Source: Skermania piniformis (GTDB lineage: Bacteria; Actinomycetota; Actinomycetes; Mycobacteriales; Mycobacteriaceae). Taken from it: a stretch of 64,000 nucleotides of DNA. A program made the translations under genes and the position numbers. Where the stretch lies: assembly GCF_019285775.1 (NCBI RefSeq), contig NZ_CP079105.1, forward strand, positions 3,480,603-3,544,602, read 5' to 3'. The notes below the pieces were generated by a model that searched no databases, had not been told where the DNA came from, and worked only from the letters and a program-made list of their open reading frames with translations. This document shows, in pieces, positions 17,439 to 26,868 of this stretch (the stretch's first letter is position 1; every line of letters begins with the position of its first letter).

Positions 17439-17892
17439 TCGCGACTCACTTTCAACTGACCTCGCCCTCGATGGCCTGTAGCGACTTCGGTAATCATGCC
17501 GACTTCGGGTATTCCAGACGGGTGGCAGTACCCCGGCACGACGGGTTCAGAGTTTCCGGACAAGTATATCGGAGCTGGACGCATTGACATGCCCCCAGCC
17601 ACCGGCCGGCATCGATTCGATAACTACCGACCAATTACCGCCGAGTAGCCGAATGCCGGACCCGGAAGCCGGCAACGACGTGCTCCCCCAACTGAAGATC
17701 ATCTTCGCCCGGACCGGACGGCCGGTACTGCGCCGACACGCCGGTCGGGCCGAACCGTCACCAAACAGAGCGGGCCCGATCGGGCCCGAACAACAACCGA
17801 ACCCTCGCGCAAGACACGAGGCTCGCGTCGGCAGCGCCTCGAATAGCACAGCCTCGCACGGGACGGCGGAACGCCGGCAACCGCGAAGCTGC
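17439..17892. other. Gene-free stretch upstream of the conservon
   Basis: About 450 bases between the sensor gene start and the FKBP terminator, with no convincing coding frame (the open frames here have no ribosome-binding site and no family resemblance). It must hold the conservon promoter. The only notable structure is the 18-base perfect palindrome at 17771-17788. Confidence 0.6.
17771..17788. repeat. 18-bp perfect palindrome
   Basis: CGGGCCCGATCGGGCCCG equals its own reverse complement. It lies about 330 bases upstream of the conservon start. It could be a dimeric repressor site, but it could also be chance in such GC-rich DNA. Confidence 0.6.
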
Positions 17893-17941
17893 AAAAAAGC
17901 GACGTATCGCACCCGCGGGCATGCCACACGAGTGCGATACG
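17893..17941 (-). terminator. Intrinsic terminator of the FKBP gene
   Basis: Read on the minus strand, a perfect 10-bp stem (CGTATCGCAC 17903-17912 with GTGCGATACG 17932-17941, 19-base loop) is followed within four bases by six T residues (17893-17898). It is placed about 120 bases after the FKBP stop, beyond the tandem repeat. Stem plus T-run is strong evidence for factor-independent termination. Confidence 0.75.
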
Positions 17942-17974
17942 CGCACAAATCGCGCCGATCGAGGCGCAGAGGGG

Positions 17975-18071
17975 CCAATCGGCTCAGCCGACGGCACCCA
18001 CCAATCGGCTCAGCCGACGGCACCCACCAATCGGCTCAGCCGACGGCACCCACCAATCGGCTCAGCCGACG
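17975..18071. repeat. 26-bp tandem repeat (3.7 copies) at the FKBP 3' end
   Basis: CCAATCGGCTCAGCCGACGG plus CACCCA repeats exactly at 17975, 18001 and 18027, with a fourth partial copy at 18053-18071. The fourth copy holds the FKBP stop codon (18062-18064) and its last Val-Gly codons, so the array is a set of duplications of the gene end. Each unit includes the short palindrome CGGCTCAGCCG. Confidence 0.95.
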
Positions 18072-18430
18072 TCGAGCAGGTCGATGACGAAGATCAAGGT
18101 CTTGCCGGAGAGCCGATTCGCGGACCCGGCCGGTCCGTACGCCAACTCGGGCGGAATGGTCAACTGCCGCCGACCACCCACTCGCATCCCCGGAATCCCC
18201 TCCTGCCAACCGCGGATCAACCCGCGCAACGGGAACTGGATCGATTCGCCCCGGCTCCAGGACGAATCAAACTCGGCACCGGTGTCGTACTCGACCCCGA
18301 CGTAATGCACCTCGACGGCACCGTCGGGCACCGCCTCGGCTCCGTCACCGATCCGCAGGTCTTCGACGACCAACTCGGTCGGCGCGGGGCCTACCGGAAA
18401 ATCGATCTCGGGCTTGGTCAGGTCCGTCAT
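18062..18430 (-). CDS. FKBP-type peptidyl-prolyl cis-trans isomerase
   Basis: 122 residues, a single FKBP domain. VEVHYVGVEYDTGAEFDSSW, FPLRGLIRGWQEGIPGMRVG, RRQLTIPPELAYG and TLIFVIDLLDV are the conserved strands and active-site wall (the Asp in FDSSW, Trp in GWQEG, Tyr in LAYG). There is no signal peptide, so it is cytosolic. It catalyses proline isomerisation in folding. Very similar single-domain FKBPs sit beside gltA in mycobacteria and nocardiae. The C-terminal codons lie in a 26-bp tandem repeat. Confidence 0.95.
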   Translation of the reverse strand: MTDLTKPEIDFPVGPAPTELVVEDLRIGDGAEAVPDGAVEVHYVGVEYDTGAEFDSSWSRGESIQFPLRGLIRGWQEGIPGMRVGGRRQLTIPPELAYGPAGSANRLSGKTLIFVIDLLDVG

Positions 18431-18503
18431 CGCGGTCTCCGATTCCTCTTCGACGGGGAATGTACTCGGTGGTTCGGGAACGGGCTGCGCGGCTCGGCGC
18501 AGG

Positions 18504-19793
18504 TCAGCGACTGGCCAGGTCGAGGTATTCGCGTTCGCTGTAGCCGGTGTACACCTGCCGCGGGCGGCCGATCCGGACCGGCTCCTGATGCAGTTCCCGC
18601 CAGTGCGCGATCCATCCGGGCAGCCGGCCCATCGCGAACAGGACGGTGAACATCCGGGTCGGGAAGCCCATCGCGCGGTAGATCACCCCGGTGTAGAAAT
18701 CGACGTTCGGGTACAGCTTGCGCTCGGTGAAGTAGTCGTCGGTGAGCGCCCGCTCCTCCACCGTCTTGGCGATCTCGAGCAGCTGATCGTCGCCACCGAG
18801 CCGGCTCAACACCGCATCGGCCGTTTTCTTCACGATCGCAGCCCGCGGGTCGTAATTCTTGTAGACCCGGTGCCCGAAGCCCATCAGCCGGACCCCGTCC
18901 TCGCGATTCTTGACCCGGCGCATGAACTTCTCCGCATCGCCGCCGTCGGCCCGGATCCGCTCCAGCATCTCCAAGACGGCCTGATTGGCACCGCCGTGCA
19001 ACGGCCCCCAGAGCGCATTGATCCCGCCGGATACCGACGTGAACAAGTTCGCCTCGGACGAGCCGACCAGCCGGACGGTGGAGGTGGAACAGTTCTGCTC
19101 GTGGTCGGCGTGCAGGATCAGCAACATATCCAGCGCCGCAGCCAGCTCCGGGTCGACCTCGTACGGCTCGGCCGGCAGACCGAAGGTCATCCGGAGGAAG
19201 TTCTCCACCAACCCGAGCGAGTTGTCGGGGTAGAGGAACGGCTGACCGACCGACTTCTTGTAGGCATAGGCGGCGATCGTCGGCAACTTGGCCAGCAACC
19301 GCACGGTGGACAGCTCTACCTGAGCCTGATCGTGCAGGTCCAGCGAGTCCTCGTAGTAGGCCGACAGCGCGTTGGTCACGCTCGACAGCACCGGCATCGG
19401 GTGGGCGTTGCGCGGGAACCCGTCGAAGAAGTGCTTGAGATCCTCGTGCAGCAGCGTGTGCCGACGAATCCGGTCGGTGAAGTCCTCCAACTGGCTCGGG
19501 GTCGGCAGCTCACCGTAGATCAGCAGATAGCTGACCTCGATGAAGGTCGACCGCTGGGCCAGCTGCTCGATCGGGTAACCCCGGTACCGCAGGATGCCGG
19601 CGTCGCCGTCGATGTAGGTGATCGCCGACTTGGTCGACGCGGTGTTCACGAAACCCGGGTCGTAGGTCGTGTAACCGGTGTTAGCCAGCAGTTTGCCAAG
19701 CTCGATCCCATCGTTCCCCTCGGTCGCCTTCGCGATCGACATCGGGTACTCGCCGCCCGGGTAGGCGAGCGTGGGCTGATTCTCGACGGACAC
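18504..19793 (-). CDS. gltA: Citrate synthase (type II, gltA2-like)
   Basis: 429 residues from a GTG with AGAGGGA just upstream (a GTG seven codons earlier is the alternative). LLLILHADHEQNCSTSTVRLVG and ALWGPLHGGANQ hold the two catalytic His residues, MGFGHRVYKNYDPRA the citrate-binding loop, and DFYTGVIYRAMGFP the catalytic Asp. The N-terminal TYDPGFVNTASTKSAITYIDGD extension is typical of hexameric type II enzymes. It condenses oxaloacetate and acetyl-CoA at the entry of the TCA cycle. A second citrate synthase lies at 23869-25059. Confidence 0.96.
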   Translation of the reverse strand: MSVENQPTLAYPGGEYPMSIAKATEGNDGIELGKLLANTGYTTYDPGFVNTASTKSAITYIDGDAGILRYRGYPIEQLAQRSTFIEVSYLLIYGELPTPSQLEDFTDRIRRHTLLHEDLKHFFDGFPRNAHPMPVLSSVTNALSAYYEDSLDLHDQAQVELSTVRLLAKLPTIAAYAYKKSVGQPFLYPDNSLGLVENFLRMTFGLPAEPYEVDPELAAALDMLLILHADHEQNCSTSTVRLVGSSEANLFTSVSGGINALWGPLHGGANQAVLEMLERIRADGGDAEKFMRRVKNREDGVRLMGFGHRVYKNYDPRAAIVKKTADAVLSRLGGDDQLLEIAKTVEERALTDDYFTERKLYPNVDFYTGVIYRAMGFPTRMFTVLFAMGRLPGWIAHWRELHQEPVRIGRPRQVYTGYSEREYLDLASR

Positions 19794-19831
19794 GACGAAT
19801 CCCTCTCGGTTCACGACTGTTGGCCGTGACG

Positions 19832-20764
19832 CTAGTCGCAGCCGAGCTCATCCGCCCAAGGAGGGTCGGCACCGGGTCGAGAAACCGTCACCGCCGCCGC
19901 TCGAGCCGCAAACCGGAGCGCTTGCGCCCAGTCCGCGGCGGTCAGCGCCCGCACCGCCGCCGGGTCCAGCGCACCCCGCCGGTCCAGCCAGAACAGCAGC
20001 GCAGCGTGCACGGTATCGCCCGCACCGATGGTGTCCGCGACGACGACCGGCACGGCCGGCACCGCTATTCGACCGGCCGACGACAACACGGTGAGGCCCG
20101 CCCCGCCCTGGGTCAGCAGCACCGCCCCCACCCCGGCCGCGAGCCAATCCGCCGGGTCCCCGCCGAGCCACGCCAGGTCGTCGGTGGACACCTTCAGTAC
20201 GTCCACCGCCGGGAGCCGGTCGGCGAACCGTTCCCGGTACCGGGCCGGGTCGGCGATCGCGCCGGGTCGCACGTTCGGGTCGAGCAGCACCAACCGACCG
20301 GTTGCGTGCGCCCGGCGCAACACCGCCTCGTACACCGTCGCACCCGGCTCGAAGACCAGCGACAACGTGCCGAACGACAGTGCCCGCACGGTCGCGGCCG
20401 GTGCGCCCGGATCGACCACCAGCCGATCCGCGGTGCCGCCGGCATAGAACGTGTAATCGGCCGCGCCCGCGGCATCCAACGAGGTCAGTGCCAGCGTGGT
20501 GGGTTCCGGGCCCCGCTGGATCGCGTCGGTGCGGACGCCGGCCGCGCGCAGTCGGCGCAGCAGCCGCTCGCCGAGCGGGTCGGTGGACAGCCGGGACAGC
20601 AGGCCCACCTCGGCACCCAGCCGGCCGAGTGCCACCGCGACGTTGAACGGACCGCCCCCGGGCAACGCGGACAGCAGGTCGTCGCCCCGCGGCACCAGGT
20701 CGATCAACCCCTCGCCGCAGACGGTGATCCGGGCGGTCAGCCGGCCAGGCTGGTCATGCCCCAC
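19832..20764 (-). CDS. PfkB-family sugar kinase (fructokinase-like)
   Basis: 310 residues. ITVCGEGLIDLVP and LPGGGPFNVAVALGRLGAEV form the N-terminal PfkB signature, FYAGGTADRLVV the lid, and VADTIGAGDTVHAALL the C-terminal signature with the catalytic Asp. It phosphorylates a sugar hydroxyl with ATP; fructose is the likeliest substrate by resemblance, but ribose or a nucleoside cannot be ruled out. The start lies 28 bases inside the preceding aldose epimerase gene, giving a coupled pair that would anomerise and then phosphorylate a sugar. Confidence 0.87.
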   Translation of the reverse strand: MGHDQPGRLTARITVCGEGLIDLVPRGDDLLSALPGGGPFNVAVALGRLGAEVGLLSRLSTDPLGERLLRRLRAAGVRTDAIQRGPEPTTLALTSLDAAGAADYTFYAGGTADRLVVDPGAPAATVRALSFGTLSLVFEPGATVYEAVLRRAHATGRLVLLDPNVRPGAIADPARYRERFADRLPAVDVLKVSTDDLAWLGGDPADWLAAGVGAVLLTQGGAGLTVLSSAGRIAVPAVPVVVADTIGAGDTVHAALLFWLDRRGALDPAAVRALTAADWAQALRFAARAAAVTVSRPGADPPWADELGCD

Positions 20765-21696
20765 TGCGCACTCCAGGTCTGGCCGGGCGCCAACACGATC
20801 TGGTCGATGCCGGAGTTGAACGCGTCCGGCGGGCAGGTCATCGGCTCGACGGCGAGCGCGCGCCCACGATCGGGATAGGCCTGATCATGCGCCGGGTCCG
20901 CGGTGAACACCTGCAGCCAACGGAAATCGGCGTCGATCCAGAGCACCGTGGCCGGCCCGTCGGGTGGCTGGAGCACCGTTCGGGCCCGGCCGTCGAAGTC
21001 GTACCCCAACGAGCTGAACGGGGTGTCCAGCCAGACCCCGCGCAGCGACCTGGCGGTACCGAAATCGAACTCGGTCCCGCGTACCGGAACCGGCGGGCCG
21101 ACCGGCAGCATCCGCTCCGGATCGGTCGGCAGCCGCACCCCGGCCGGCAGCACGAGGGTGCATTCGTCCAGCGGGGCGTCGCCGGCCCGGACAAAGCTGT
21201 GGATTCCCAAACCGTACGGCGCCGGAACCGTCCCGGTATTGGTCGCCGTGTGGGTGACGGTGAGCCCGTCCGCGCCGAGATCGTGGGTGACGCTCAGCCG
21301 CATCGGGTACGGCCAGCCCTTGTGCAAACCGACGTCGATCGACTGGGCCACCCGATGTTCGGTGTGCTCGACCAACGTCCACTCCCGGCGCCGGACCAGT
21401 CCGTGGCTGGCGTTGTGCCGGGCCGGTTCGGTGAGCTCGAGCTCGTGGTCGATCCCGTCGAAATAGAAACGGCCGTCGGCGATCCGGTTCGGCCACGGAG
21501 CGAGCACCAGGCCCGCGGACAGCGGCGGTTTGGTCCCCGCCGGCCAGCTCTCGGTCAATTGCCATGGCCGCCCGGACAGGTCCCGCTCGAACGAGCGTAA
21601 ACCCGCACCGGTTGCGACCACCTCGGCTCGATAGCTGCCGTACGTTATCGGATAACATCGGGCGACATCGGTTGCTGGCATCGCTGGCTCGGCCAT
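20737..21696 (-). CDS. Aldose 1-epimerase family protein (mutarotase)
   Basis: 319 residues from MAEPAMPATD; a much longer in-frame stretch upstream has only non-family sequence and overlaps the MFS gene. LVLAPWPNRIADGRFYFDG (the conserved Asn-Arg), NASHGLV (His), YGLGIHSFVRAG (second His) and VEPMTCPPDAFNSG (catalytic Glu) are galactose-mutarotase features. It interconverts alpha and beta anomers of hexoses. It is coupled with the PfkB kinase downstream (28-base overlap), suggesting shared use in sugar catabolism. The exact sugar is unknown. Confidence 0.88.
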   Translation of the reverse strand: MAEPAMPATDVARCYPITYGSYRAEVVATGAGLRSFERDLSGRPWQLTESWPAGTKPPLSAGLVLAPWPNRIADGRFYFDGIDHELELTEPARHNASHGLVRRREWTLVEHTEHRVAQSIDVGLHKGWPYPMRLSVTHDLGADGLTVTHTATNTGTVPAPYGLGIHSFVRAGDAPLDECTLVLPAGVRLPTDPERMLPVGPPVPVRGTEFDFGTARSLRGVWLDTPFSSLGYDFDGRARTVLQPPDGPATVLWIDADFRWLQVFTADPAHDQAYPDRGRALAVEPMTCPPDAFNSGIDQIVLAPGQTWSAQWGMTSLAG

Positions 21697-21728
21697 GGCA
21701 TCAAGTCTGTCGTAGCGGTTCAGGTTTG

Positions 21729-23045
21729 TCAGGCAAGCTGTGCCGGTCCGTTGCCACCGGTCCGGTCGACCCGATACCGCACGAACGCCGGGAAGGCGAC
21801 GGCGGCGACCAGCACCCCGAGTATCACCAACACCCCACCCCCGGCTGCAGTCACCGCGGTTCCCACGCTCGCCGCAGCCGCGCCGTGGGCGACATCCCCG
21901 ATTCGCGGACCGCCCGCCACCACCACGATGAACACGCCTTGCAGTCGACCGCGCATCTCGTCGGTGGCCACCTGCAACAGCATCGCCTGCCGGTAGGCGG
22001 CCGAGATCATGTCCACCCCACCACCGAAAGCCAAACAGGCCAACGCGATCCAGAACAACAGCGAGCCGATCCCCGATCGGCCGGACGCCGCACCGACCGC
22101 GACCCCGAAACCGATCATCGCCACGCCCCAGAGCCCGACGCACACCACGACCGCCAGGCCCTGCCGCCGCACCCGGGGCACCCAACCGGAGAAGACCCCG
22201 CCGACCACCGCACCGACCGACATCGCCGCGAACAGCAGACCCAAGGCCGGGCCACCGGCCGCCGGATCACCGAAGGTCTGGTGCGCGATCTGCGGAAACA
22301 GCGCCCGCGGCATTCCGAACACCATCGCGATCAGATCGACCACGAACGACGCCAACAAGATTCGCTGGGTGGCGAGGTAGGCGAAGCCGGCCCACACCGC
22401 GCGCAATCCGGCCCGCCCGACGGTGCCGGACGGCGGCAAGGGCGGCAGCCGCCAGACCGCCCACAGCGTTGCCAGCAGCGCGATCGCGTCCAGCAGATAC
22501 AAGGTGGACAAGCCGATCACCGGAATCAGGATGCCGGCGAGCACCGGCCCGGCGATGGCACCGAACTGCATGACCGTCATGCTCAGCGAATTCGCCGCCG
22601 CCAGTTGCTCACCGGGCAGCAGCCGGGGCAGCACCGCGCTGCGCGTCGGCTGGTTCACCGCGAAGAACGACTGCTGCACCGCGAGCAGACCGAGCACCAG
22701 CCAGACGTTGTCCAGACCGGCGGCGGCCTGCGCCCACAGCGCCAGCGAGGTCACGCCCAGCCCGGCTCCGGTGCCCAACAGCAGCCGCCGCCGATCGAGC
22801 ACGTCGGCCAACGCGCCACCCCACAGACCGAACACGATCAGCGGGATCAGCGCGAAGGCGCCGGTGAGACCGACATAGCCGGAGCTGCGGGTGATCTCGA
22901 ACACCTGCTGCGGCACCGCGACCACGCTGAGCTGGCCGCCGATCACGGTGACGATGTTGGTCGCCCACAACCGGCGGAAGGCCGGGTACCGCAGCGGTGT
23001 GGTGTCGGCGAGCATCCGCCGAGCCGCCGGACGCGGCCCGGTCAC
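21729..23045 (-). CDS. MFS transporter, EntS/MFS_3-like
   Basis: 438 residues from a GTG that overlaps the pdxH stop by four bases (GTGA). RYPAFRRLWATNIVTVIGGQLSVVAVPQQVFEITRSS and LIVFGLWGGALADVLDRRRLLL (motif A) are typical of the EntS-like branch with 12 helices. Members export siderophores or drugs. The ADP-type tail RYRVDRTG is cytoplasmic. It is coupled to pdxH, with no obvious biochemical link, so the pairing may be only transcriptional. The substrate is unknown. Confidence 0.88.
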   Translation of the reverse strand: MTGPRPAARRMLADTTPLRYPAFRRLWATNIVTVIGGQLSVVAVPQQVFEITRSSGYVGLTGAFALIPLIVFGLWGGALADVLDRRRLLLGTGAGLGVTSLALWAQAAAGLDNVWLVLGLLAVQQSFFAVNQPTRSAVLPRLLPGEQLAAANSLSMTVMQFGAIAGPVLAGILIPVIGLSTLYLLDAIALLATLWAVWRLPPLPPSGTVGRAGLRAVWAGFAYLATQRILLASFVVDLIAMVFGMPRALFPQIAHQTFGDPAAGGPALGLLFAAMSVGAVVGGVFSGWVPRVRRQGLAVVVCVGLWGVAMIGFGVAVGAASGRSGIGSLLFWIALACLAFGGGVDMISAAYRQAMLLQVATDEMRGRLQGVFIVVVAGGPRIGDVAHGAAAASVGTAVTAAGGGVLVILGVLVAAVAFPAFVRYRVDRTGGNGPAQLA

Positions 23046-23767
23046 GGCTGGAGTCGCTGCGCACTCCAGCCGGCGCTGCCGCGGGTGAGCCGGATCCGGT
23101 TGTGCAGCCGGTTCACCTGCCCCTGCCAGAACTCGACGGTGTCCGGCCGCAACCGGAAACCGCCCCATTCCTCGGGTATCGGGATCGGCTCGGTATCACC
23201 GAACCGGGCCGCCGCCGCGTCGAGCAGCCGGTCCAGCTCGGCCCGGGAGCCGATCGGCCGCGACTGGGCCGACGCCCACGCACCGAGCTGGGCGCCGCGT
23301 GGCCGGATTCGCCAGTAGTCGGCGATCTCCGCCGGCCGCACCCGCTCGGTCGGCCCGCGCAACGTCACCTGCCGGCCGATCGCCGGCCAGGCGAAGGTGG
23401 CCGATGCGTAGGGGTTGCCGGACAGGTGCCGAGCCTTGTCCGAGCCGTAGTTGGTGAAGAAGACGATGCCGTCGGGCTCCAGGCCTTTGCAGAGCACGGT
23501 GCGGGTGGCCGGATGCCCGGCGGCGTCGACCGTGCCGAGCACCATCGCATTCGGTTCCGCGACCGCCGCGGCCCGCGCATCTGCCAGCCACGACTGCAGC
23601 AGCGGCACCCATCCGGCGGCCGGCGAATCCTCGGTCAGCTCGTCGGCACCGCCGTACTGGTTCAACTTGTCGGCACCGCCGTACTGGGTCAACTTGTCGG
23701 CACCGCCGTACTCGGCCCGCATCCGGCCCAGGTCGAGGGGGTCTGCGGCAGGGCGATCGTCGGACAC
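23042..23767 (-). CDS. pdxH: Pyridoxine/pyridoxamine 5'-phosphate oxidase with N-terminal repeat insertion
   Basis: 241 residues. MVLGTVDAAGHPATRTVLCKG, GIVFFTNYGSDKARHL, NPYASATFAWPAIGRQVTLRG and FWQGQVNRLHNRIRL are the FMN- and PLP-binding segments of PdxH, which makes pyridoxal phosphate. The N-terminus is odd: after MRAEYGG the unit YGGADKLTQ appears three times (about residues 20-45), encoded by a perfect-length 27-bp repeat at 23642-23713. Normal PdxH proteins have a single such segment, so two copies look like recent slippage or duplication. The enzyme core appears intact. It is divergent from citA. Confidence 0.92.
   Translation of the reverse strand: MSDDRPAADPLDLGRMRAEYGGADKLTQYGGADKLNQYGGADELTEDSPAAGWVPLLQSWLADARAAAVAEPNAMVLGTVDAAGHPATRTVLCKGLEPDGIVFFTNYGSDKARHLSGNPYASATFAWPAIGRQVTLRGPTERVRPAEIADYWRIRPRGAQLGAWASAQSRPIGSRAELDRLLDAAAARFGDTEPIPIPEEWGGFRLRPDTVEFWQGQVNRLHNRIRLTRGSAGWSAQRLQP
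23642..23713. repeat. 27-bp in-frame tandem repeat within pdxH
   Basis: Copies starting GTCGGCACCGCCGTACT occur at 23642, 23669 and 23696 (third partial). The period of 27 keeps the reading frame and encodes three successive YGGAD(K/E)L(T/N) units near the PdxH N-terminus. Confidence 0.95.
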
Positions 23768-23868
23768 CGGCCCGACGGTACCCCGATCCGGTCCGGGACT
23801 ATCGTGCAGATCGACGGCCAGCGCACCCTCTGTTCACGACGGGGGACGCACGATGATGGAGACGCCCG

Positions 23869-25059
23869 ATGACTGCTCCGGTTGCCCCGCAGAATGTGAT
23901 CACCCCGCCGGAGTTTCCCCCGGCGTTCGTCGCCGGACTGGCCGGCGTGGTCGCGTTCACCACCGAGATTGCCGAACCGGACAAGGACGGCGGCGCGCTG
24001 CGGTACCGCGGCGTGGATATCGAGGATCTGGTCGCCGAGCGGGTGACCTTCGGTGACGTCTGGGCGCTGCTGGTGGACGGCCGGTTCGGCGACGGACTGC
24101 CGCCGGCCGAGCCGTTTCCGCTGCCGGTGCACACCGGCGACGTACGGGTGGACGTGCAGGCTGCGCTGGCGATGCTCGCGCCGATCTGGGGCTACCGGCC
24201 GCTGCTCGACATCGACGACCACACCGCGCGGGAGCAGCTGGCCCGTGCGTCGGTGATGGCGCTGTCCTACGTGGCGCAATCGGCTCGGGGAATTCACCAG
24301 CCGGCCGTACCGCAGCGGGTGATCGACGAATGCGCCACGGTGACCGCCCGGTTCATGACCCGCTGGCAGGGCGAGCCGGACCCACGACATGTCGAAGCGA
24401 TCGACGCCTACTGGGTGTCTGCGGCCGAACACGGCCTGAACGCGTCGACCTTCACCGCCCGGGTGATCGCCTCGACCGGCGCGGACGTGGCGGCGGCGCT
24501 GTCCGGCGCGATCGGCGCGATGTCCGGACCGTTGCACGGCGGCGCTCCGGCCCGGGTGCTGCCGATGATCGAGGAAGTGGAGCGCACCGGCGACGCCCGC
24601 GGCCTGGTCCGCGGCATCCTGGACCGCAAGGAAAAGCTGATGGGCTTCGGTCACCGGGTGTATCGGGCGCAGGACCCGCGGGCCCGGGTGCTGCGGGACA
24701 CCGCTCGCCGACTCGATGCACCGCGATACGAGGTGGCCGCGGCGCTGGAACAGGCGGCTCTGGCCGAGCTGCGCGAGCGGCGGCCGGACCGGGCGATCGA
24801 GACCAACGTCGAATTCTGGGCGGCGGTCATCCTGGACTTCGCCGAAGTGCCGGCCCACATGATGCCGGCGATGTTCACCTGCGGGCGCACCGCCGGCTGG
24901 TGCGCGCACATCCTGGAGCAGAAACAGCTCGGCAAGCTGGTCCGGCCCGCCGCGCTGTACACCGGACCGGGCCCACGCAAGCCTGCCGACGTCGCAGGTT
25001 GGTCGCAGATCCGCCAGCAAAACCAAAACATCCTCGAATTGCCCAGCGAAACCCACTGA
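23869..25059 (+). CDS. citA: Second citrate synthase (CitA/2-methylcitrate-synthase-like branch)
   Basis: 396 residues. GLAGVVAFTTEIAEPDKDGG, LRYRGVDIEDLV, MSGPLHGGAPARVL, MGFGHRVYRAQDPRARVLR and ETNVEFWAAVILDFAEVP carry the active-site His, His and Asp. It lacks the long N-terminal extension of gltA, so it is a shorter dimer-type enzyme, like M. tuberculosis citA (Rv0889c). It may serve as an alternative citrate synthase or act on propionyl-CoA. It is divergent from pdxH, with about 100 bases holding both promoters. Confidence 0.92.
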   Translation: MTAPVAPQNVITPPEFPPAFVAGLAGVVAFTTEIAEPDKDGGALRYRGVDIEDLVAERVTFGDVWALLVDGRFGDGLPPAEPFPLPVHTGDVRVDVQAALAMLAPIWGYRPLLDIDDHTAREQLARASVMALSYVAQSARGIHQPAVPQRVIDECATVTARFMTRWQGEPDPRHVEAIDAYWVSAAEHGLNASTFTARVIASTGADVAAALSGAIGAMSGPLHGGAPARVLPMIEEVERTGDARGLVRGILDRKEKLMGFGHRVYRAQDPRARVLRDTARRLDAPRYEVAAALEQAALAELRERRPDRAIETNVEFWAAVILDFAEVPAHMMPAMFTCGRTAGWCAHILEQKQLGKLVRPAALYTGPGPRKPADVAGWSQIRQQNQNILELPSETH

Positions 25060-25080
25060 AAGCCTGGATAGGCTCGGCCG

Positions 25081-25539
25081 ATGCAGACAATCGATCTTGA
25101 CTTGGTCACCACCACACTCGGCGCCGACGCCGGCCTGGCCGATGCACCGATCGAGCCCGCATGGATTCTGGACGGCAACCCGCAAGCCCGGGTCACCCAG
25201 TGGGCCGGATCGACCGACGGTCGCGCGGGCAACTACATCTGGGAGTGCACGGCGGGCCGGTTCCGCTGGTACTTCAGCGTGGACGAGACGGTGTGCATCA
25301 TCAGCGGCGAGGTCGAGGTGCAGTCCGGCGACGGACCCCCGGTGCTACTGCGTCCGGGCGATTCGGCGATCTTCTACGCCGGCACCTGGTCGATCTGGCA
25401 CATCCCCGAGCACGTCCGCAAACACGCTGTGCTCAGCCCGCCGCTGTCCCCCGGCGCTCGCCGCCTGATCGGTGCGGTCGGCAAGATAAAGGCCCGGATC
25501 AGGCCCGGCAGCGGCGACGAGCCCACCGCCGCCTTCTGA
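25081..25539 (+). CDS. Cupin-domain protein (DUF861-like)
   Basis: 152 residues with a single small beta-barrel: GNYIWECTAGRFRWYFSVDETVCIISGEVEV and LLRPGDSAIFYAGTWSIWHIPEHVRKHAV are the two cupin motifs. The first lacks the usual paired His, so metal binding is uncertain; the second keeps the H of WHIPEHVRKH. Such proteins act as small-molecule binders or isomerases. It follows citA by 21 bases and is probably co-transcribed. The substrate is unknown. Confidence 0.82.
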   Translation: MQTIDLDLVTTTLGADAGLADAPIEPAWILDGNPQARVTQWAGSTDGRAGNYIWECTAGRFRWYFSVDETVCIISGEVEVQSGDGPPVLLRPGDSAIFYAGTWSIWHIPEHVRKHAVLSPPLSPGARRLIGAVGKIKARIRPGSGDEPTAAF

Positions 25540-26733
<1,194 letters not shown>

Positions 26734-26868
26734 GCGCGCGCCTCCCACACCGCGACCGATCGATCGGCTAGGGTCGCCGGGCAGGGCGGTGCAATCATGC
26801 GGTCGGCGAGACTCAGCGCGACACCGCCCGGCTCGAAGGGGGAAATATTCCCCGGAGGGAGAGACACA

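Noticed and set aside
17584-18087. Plus-strand open frame ending in QSAQPTAPTNRLSRR repeats
   Set aside because: It reads the 26-bp repeat and terminator of the FKBP gene; no ribosome-binding site or homology.
20737-22185. Upstream extension of the aldose epimerase frame
   Set aside because: The extra residues do not resemble the family and overlap the MFS transporter gene; MAEPAMPATD is the better start.
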